This document shows, in pieces, positions 32,915 to 36,169 of a DNA stretch of 36,169 nt. A program made the translations under genes and the position numbers. Below the pieces are notes generated by a model. The model ran no database searches, was not told the origin of the DNA, and was given only the letters and a program-made list of their open reading frames with translations. The stretch's first letter is position 1. Each line of letters opens with the position of its first letter. Source of the stretch: a virus; IMG/VR virus record IMGVR_UViG_3300001676_000018, positions 1 through 36,169 of that record; one strand, 5' to 3'.

Positions 32915-35087
32915 CGATCTACTAGATGCCCTCTTCACTGAAGGCGAGATAATAAACGTACGGGGTTTTGGAGCCCCGAACCCCACCGGGAACTTCAGCA
33001 CCATGCTGCCTTACGGTGACGACGACCAACTACGAACACAAGTCGAACGGGCTCAATCGCAGTTATCCAACTCTGGGTTCGGCGTTGCCGTACGTAGATC
33101 CGCAGAAGGCAATGGGGGACAGGGAAACCTACTACACTCCAGAGCACTGTGGGTTGACGTAGACGACCCCGAAATAACACTCGAAACCCTCGACGAACGT
33201 GCAATGCTGGCGGGGTATCCCGCCCCGACCATTGTCGTCTCTACAGGTGGTGGCGCACACTGCTATTGGTGCCTGGACGCACCCGCACCGCTACATACGC
33301 TAGACGAGCGTGGGGACTTCAAGAAGAGGCTACAGATTCTGTCCAAGGCTATGTCGGGGGATCCGAAGTGTGCTGAGCCTGCCAGGATCATGCGTATCCC
33401 TGGTACGGTCAACATGAAGAGACCCGGACGATACGAGACGCACATGGTGTGTTCCAGGAGTACCACTTACCCTATCCACCGCTTCCCTGACAAGGACTTG
33501 ATTATCAGGAGCGGTGAACGGAACAACGCTATCTTCCAGGAGGCGGTGCGTCAGAGAAACCTTTCGGTACCCAGGGACGCTGCCTATGATGTTATCTGGG
33601 CAATGAATGAGGTATGCTGCCGACCCCCACTTAGCCCAGAGGAGGTTGGTACAACTGTATCCTCTGCCTATAACCGGGAGACGGGCGCTGGGGCACCGGG
33701 CGTGCGTTTTCCAGAGGCGATTGAGCGAGAGATAGCGATCTCCTTTATCCGTGAACGTGGAGATAACCTCAAGTACGAGGAGGGTTTAGGGTGGCTCCTC
33801 TATAACGGAAAGCACTGGGGGCGCGACGAAAACGAGGCATTGAACATGGTGGGTGCGTACATCAACTTGCTGCGCATCAGAGCAGGCGAAGCCGGAGGTG
33901 CCCAGGAAAGGCTCAGTAGCCTATGCTCCCGAAGCCTGACATACAGAAAGATCAAGGATATCCTAGCACTCTCCTCAACCGTGAGGGAATGCCGTATCAA
34001 CGCAGAGGACTTCGACAACGACCCCATGAAGGTAAACTTCCAGAACTGCACCCTGACCTTTAGCGAGGACGGGGAGTTCTCTCAAGGCGAGCACAACCGT
34101 GACGACCACTTAACTAACATACTACCAAGTAACTACACGCAAGGTTGTAGCAAGCCAGAGGGGTTCCTGAAGTTCCTCAACGAGATCTTCAACGAGGACG
34201 CAGACGTCATACGATACCTACAGAAGAGGTTGGGGTCATGCCTCCTGGGTAACGTAGGCGACTCCAAGGCACTGATCATGTTCGGAGACGGAGCGAATGG
34301 GAAGTCGGTGCTTGCTGGTATCCTACAGGGGTGCCTGGGCGAGTACTGCTTCCCTGTTCCGGCTTCGACGCTCACAGGGGGCGAGGGTGGCGAGACAAAG
34401 GTAGCCAGCCTCCAGGGGAAGCGTGTGGGGCTGGTTCACGAGTTCGGCAGCAACACCCAGTTGAACGACGAGCGGTTCAAGATGCTCACCGGGGGCGAGG
34501 CTCTGATAAGTGGTAGGCATCTTTATGGCAGACACTTCTCTTTCCGTCCGGTGACCAGTTTCCTTATCATGTCGAACTACCTACCCACGGTCAACGACAT
34601 GTCGCACGGCCTATGGAGGCGTATGGCCCTGATCCACTTCCCTGTCATTATCCCAGAGCACGAGCAGGAGAGAGGTCTCATGCGGCGGCTAGTGGACAGT
34701 GAGCGCGACCAGATCATGTCGTGGCTAATCGAGGGGACTCGGGGGTTCCTTCAAGAGGGGCTCGAAGAACCGGAAGCCTGCCGTGCCGCATTGGAAGACT
34801 ACAAGGACAGCGAGGACGTGATCTCCGTGTTCCTCCACGAGAAGTACGAGCCCTTTACTGCTGGGCGTGTACGTATCAGTAAGGTCTACGAAGCGTTCAC
34901 GGAATGGTGCAGGCGGAGGGGTCAGAAGCCCGGCCTGAACATTAACAACTTTGGACGGCTAAGTCACGGACGTATGATTGGTGAGGGTGAGAATCGGTGC
35001 AGGATAGACAAGGGGAAGAAGGGTGGTGACGTGTACCTCTTCGGGATCACCGAAAAGCAGGAGGAGCGTATCAGTTGGATGGATTAA
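32907..35087 (+). CDS. Primase-helicase: AEP-type primase, PriCT and D5-like SF3 helicase
   Basis: This 726-residue replication protein has two enzymatic halves. The N-terminal primase shows W82-V-D-V-D-D87 for metal binding and STGGGAHCYW (112-121, with H118), the second AEP motif. A PriCT-like helical region follows (AMNEVCCRPPLSPEEVGTTV), then a D5_N-like linker region. The helicase half has Walker A GDGANGKS (460-467), an acidic Walker B near E512 (GLVHEFG), the SF3 sensor SNYLP (556-560) and a following GLWRRMALIHFP with a likely arginine finger. It would make primers and unwind DNA as a ring. ATG 32907 has AAGGTG 8 bases upstream. No DNA polymerase gene accompanies it in the window. Confidence 0.94.
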   Translation: MHSDLLDALFTEGEIINVRGFGAPNPTGNFSTMLPYGDDDQLRTQVERAQSQLSNSGFGVAVRRSAEGNGGQGNLLHSRALWVDVDDPEITLETLDERAMLAGYPAPTIVVSTGGGAHCYWCLDAPAPLHTLDERGDFKKRLQILSKAMSGDPKCAEPARIMRIPGTVNMKRPGRYETHMVCSRSTTYPIHRFPDKDLIIRSGERNNAIFQEAVRQRNLSVPRDAAYDVIWAMNEVCCRPPLSPEEVGTTVSSAYNRETGAGAPGVRFPEAIEREIAISFIRERGDNLKYEEGLGWLLYNGKHWGRDENEALNMVGAYINLLRIRAGEAGGAQERLSSLCSRSLTYRKIKDILALSSTVRECRINAEDFDNDPMKVNFQNCTLTFSEDGEFSQGEHNRDDHLTNILPSNYTQGCSKPEGFLKFLNEIFNEDADVIRYLQKRLGSCLLGNVGDSKALIMFGDGANGKSVLAGILQGCLGEYCFPVPASTLTGGEGGETKVASLQGKRVGLVHEFGSNTQLNDERFKMLTGGEALISGRHLYGRHFSFRPVTSFLIMSNYLPTVNDMSHGLWRRMALIHFPVIIPEHEQERGLMRRLVDSERDQIMSWLIEGTRGFLQEGLEEPEACRAALEDYKDSEDVISVFLHEKYEPFTAGRVRISKVYEAFTEWCRRRGQKPGLNINNFGRLSHGRMIGEGENRCRIDKGKKGGDVYLFGITEKQEERISWMD

Positions 35088-35379
35088 TCGTCTCCGGTAG
35101 ACCGGGTCTCATGCGTAAGCGGTCGGGTCTCATGGCCCTGTTCAGTTTGGTTATTTCCTTCACAGCCCCAGACGGAATCGAGGTGACTGACCCCACGGTG
35201 TCGTCCTTTGGTGAATAGCAGGAGGTGATCACCAGCATGTCCTTGGTGTGGGTTAAGACCCATCCAATGGATATGAATAGGTGAGGTGTGACCTTGCGTG
35301 CCGCCTCCAGCGGTGTCCAGGAATCGTCTCCAACAATGTCCACCCACTTGACAAAGACCAATGTGTTTTGTTTAATCAT
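35071..35379 (-). CDS. Small unknown phage protein on the opposite strand
   Basis: This 102-residue product reads against its neighbours and overlaps the 3' end of the primase-helicase by 17 bases. ATG 35379 is supported by GGAGAG 6 bases upstream. The sequence is natural-looking: VFVKWVDIVGDDSWTPLEA, ISIGWVLTHTKDMLVITS and VTSIPSGAVKEITKL. It resembles small phage proteins with a V-x-W-x-D ... S-x-G-W/F-L ... I-P-x-x-x-I-x-x-I pattern whose function is unknown; the resemblance is from memory of such genes. It may be transcribed separately or from a plus-strand-opposed promoter, which I could not place. Confidence 0.7.
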   Translation of the reverse strand: MIKQNTLVFVKWVDIVGDDSWTPLEAARKVTPHLFISIGWVLTHTKDMLVITSCYSPKDDTVGSVTSIPSGAVKEITKLNRAMRPDRLRMRPGLPETINPSN

Positions 35380-35394
35380 GGCGTACTCTCCGTA

Positions 35395-35436
35395 GGGAGT
35401 GTCTCAGTCGGGCTTCTGAGGCACTCCCATTTTCTT
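35395..35436 (+). terminator. Strong Rho-independent terminator
   Basis: Bases 35395-35407 pair with 35416-35428: a 13-bp stem with one T-G wobble, an 8-base loop (TCGGGCTT) and an immediate T-rich tail (ATTTTCTT, 35429-35436). It would stop plus-strand transcripts coming from the primase-helicase after they pass antisense through the gene at 35071-35379. It also lies about 15 bases ahead of the nuclease start, so the nuclease needs its own promoter or read-through. On the minus strand it lies just upstream of the ribosome site of the opposing gene. Confidence 0.8.
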
Positions 35437-35451
35437 AAAGAAGGAGTATCC

Positions 35452-35808
35452 TTGCCAAACGTAGATCTAATAAAACACATGGAGGACCCCTTGATAACAA
35501 TCCCCAAGGACCCCCCACCCTGCATTATCGTCGTTGACACCCGTGAGCAGAAGCCGTACAAGTTCAAGACCCCCACAATAAAGCACGCACTGGCTACTGG
35601 GGATTATAGCGTAAGAAACTTTGAGGACGACATGACGGTGGAGAGAAAGTCCCTGGACGACCTGATCAAGTGTGTGGGGTCGCAGCGGGATCGGTTCATG
35701 GATCAAATGCGCCGCCTCCAGTACTTCAAGCACCGTATGTTAATGATCGACTGTTCGTGGGACCAGATCGACATGGGGGGGGTGGCGAGCAGGGAAGATC
35801 ACCCCTAA
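35452..35808 (+). CDS. ERCC4-type nuclease, N-terminal catalytic part (frame-broken)
   Basis: This is a predicted structure-specific or single-strand nuclease of the XPF/ERCC4 fold. The TTG start at 35452 has AAGGAG at 35441-35446, 5 bases upstream; earlier in-frame starts lie in the opposing gene. The catalytic pattern is complete: V28-D29-T-R-E-Q33, G50-D-Y52, then the V-E64-R-K66-S-x-x-D motif followed by GSQRDRF (76-82). The frame then meets eight Gs (35775-35782) and ends a few residues later (GVASREDHP). The missing C-terminal part is found directly downstream in another frame. As read, the product is 118 residues with all catalytic groups but a truncated fold. The family role is in cutting branched DNA; here it may help recombination. 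Confidence 0.88.
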   Translation: MPNVDLIKHMEDPLITIPKDPPPCIIVVDTREQKPYKFKTPTIKHALATGDYSVRNFEDDMTVERKSLDDLIKCVGSQRDRFMDQMRRLQYFKHRMLMIDCSWDQIDMGGVASREDHP

Positions 35809-35971
35809 CCACGTCAAGGGGACGCTGTGCTCGATCATGAGCATGGGGATCCCCGTAACTGTGGCTGGCGACCGCAAGAGAGCCACGGATCTCACAGCCC
35901 GTTTCCTGACGGGTTGCTATCGACGTGAGTGGCTATGGCTACGCAAAAGACTTATGGATAGAGTAAACTAA
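35783..35971 (+). pseudogene. Out-of-frame C-terminal part of the ERCC4-type nuclease
   Basis: In the +1 frame the sequence after the G run reads WRAGKITPNHVKGTLCSIMS, then MGIPVTVAGDRKRATDLTAR and a basic end (CYRREWLWLRKRLMDRVN), with a stop at 35969-35971. This is the normal end of the nuclease family, where a G-x-x-R-x-K-I-x-P segment is followed by a G-I-P-V-x-x-A-x-D-R/K strand-turn. Removing one of the eight Gs joins it to the preceding part as a 172-residue protein. A homopolymer error is the simplest cause; true inactivation or slippage-based expression are alternatives. Confidence 0.85.
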
Positions 35972-35972
35972 G

Positions 35973-36083
35973 ATGCATAGGCATGGTGAACTAAGAGTGC
36001 GTCATAATGAGGCAGGACGAACCATGACGTTCTCACCGAAACTTTCTTCTTACCGTACAGAGCAGAGAGAGAGAAGGGTATAG
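35973..36083 (+). CDS. Possible tiny protein at the right end
   Basis: A 36-residue frame starts right after the nuclease's true stop (MHRHGELRVRHNEAGRTMTF, ending RTEQRERRV). It is basic and His-rich. No convincing ribosome site precedes ATG 35973; an internal ATG at 36024 has AGGA 7 bases before it. It may be chance. I list it because nothing else fills this space. Confidence 0.22.
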   Translation: MHRHGELRVRHNEAGRTMTFSPKLSSYRTEQRERRV

Positions 36084-36169
36084 TTGTATACTACTTCTTG
36101 GGTGAAAGTGTCATACTTCGTCATGGCTGGTTCTTAAGTAGTTGTAGGTACTAGACTTACGACCAGGAC
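36084..36169. other. Right-end non-coding stretch, AT-richer
   Basis: This stretch has no gene that I can support. TAGTTGTA occurs at 36081-36088 and again at 36139-36146, each followed within two bases by TACTA. GTATA and TATAC form a short inverted pair near 36078-36091. These could be promoter or origin elements, but they are too short to be confident. No match to the first bases of the window was seen, so ends do not obviously overlap. Confidence 0.3.

Noticed and set aside
36081-36146. Replication origin with iterated sites
   Set aside because: There are only two copies of an 8-base word, too few and too short to support an origin.

Overview
The window looks like most of the genome of a tailed bacteriophage with podovirus (short-tailed, T7/BPP-1-like) architecture. 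The evidence is a complete head-and-short-tail gene set: TerS, TerL, T7-type portal, scaffold, major capsid protein, tubular-tail adaptor (gp11-like), nozzle (gp12-like), a glycine-zipper gp14-like protein and two giant internal virion proteins. There is no tape measure, sheath or tail-tube gene. The host is probably Gram-negative: beside a holin-like gene lies a candidate one-protein spanin with a lipobox and a C-terminal membrane anchor. Small LamG-type and repeat-rich adhesin-like proteins of this kind are common in viruses from aquatic metagenomes, so an uncultivated aquatic phage is my guess, not a result. No integrase, RNA polymerase, DNA polymerase or recognisable endolysin is present, and no rRNA, tRNA, CRISPR or insertion sequence was seen.

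Layout. (1) 1-2432, plus strand: an XRE-type regulator (probably lacking its true 5' end), a tiny two-helix membrane protein, a YqaJ-type exonuclease, a small unknown protein and an ERF-type annealing protein. A hairpin at 2523-2553 separates these from the opposing genes. (2) 2553-31374, minus strand: one long late operon. Read in its own direction it runs TerS, TerL, portal, unknown basic protein, Bbp19-like protein, scaffold, two tiny genes, major capsid, two paralogous small virion proteins, LamG-type protein, a repeat/adaptor fusion, nozzle, gp14-, gp15- and gp16-like ejection proteins, holin-like protein, candidate u-spanin and two basic unknowns. Nine of its junctions share one base between stop and start (seven TAATG, two TGATG), so translational coupling is the rule. 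(3) 31373-35971, plus strand: zinc-ribbon protein, a promoter-like site, SSB, two unknown proteins, a primase-helicase, and an ERCC4-type nuclease interrupted at an eight-G run. One small minus-strand gene (35071-35379) and a strong terminator hairpin lie between the last two.

How the parts fit. YqaJ exonuclease, ERF annealase and SSB form a Red-like single-strand annealing system. The AEP primase/SF3 helicase would prime and unwind DNA, so replication probably uses a host polymerase or one encoded outside the window. The late operon builds the procapsid, packages DNA, forms the short tail and supplies the proteins ejected to span the envelope.

The points most worth attention are: an ORF joining a 24-unit, 23-residue repeat protein to the tail adaptor without a stop, with a well-placed internal ribosome site at the adaptor start; two single-base frame breaks whose out-of-frame continuations are clearly coding; a perfect 67-bp inverted repeat at the left edge that suggests a fold-back join or graph break; and the candidate u-spanin.
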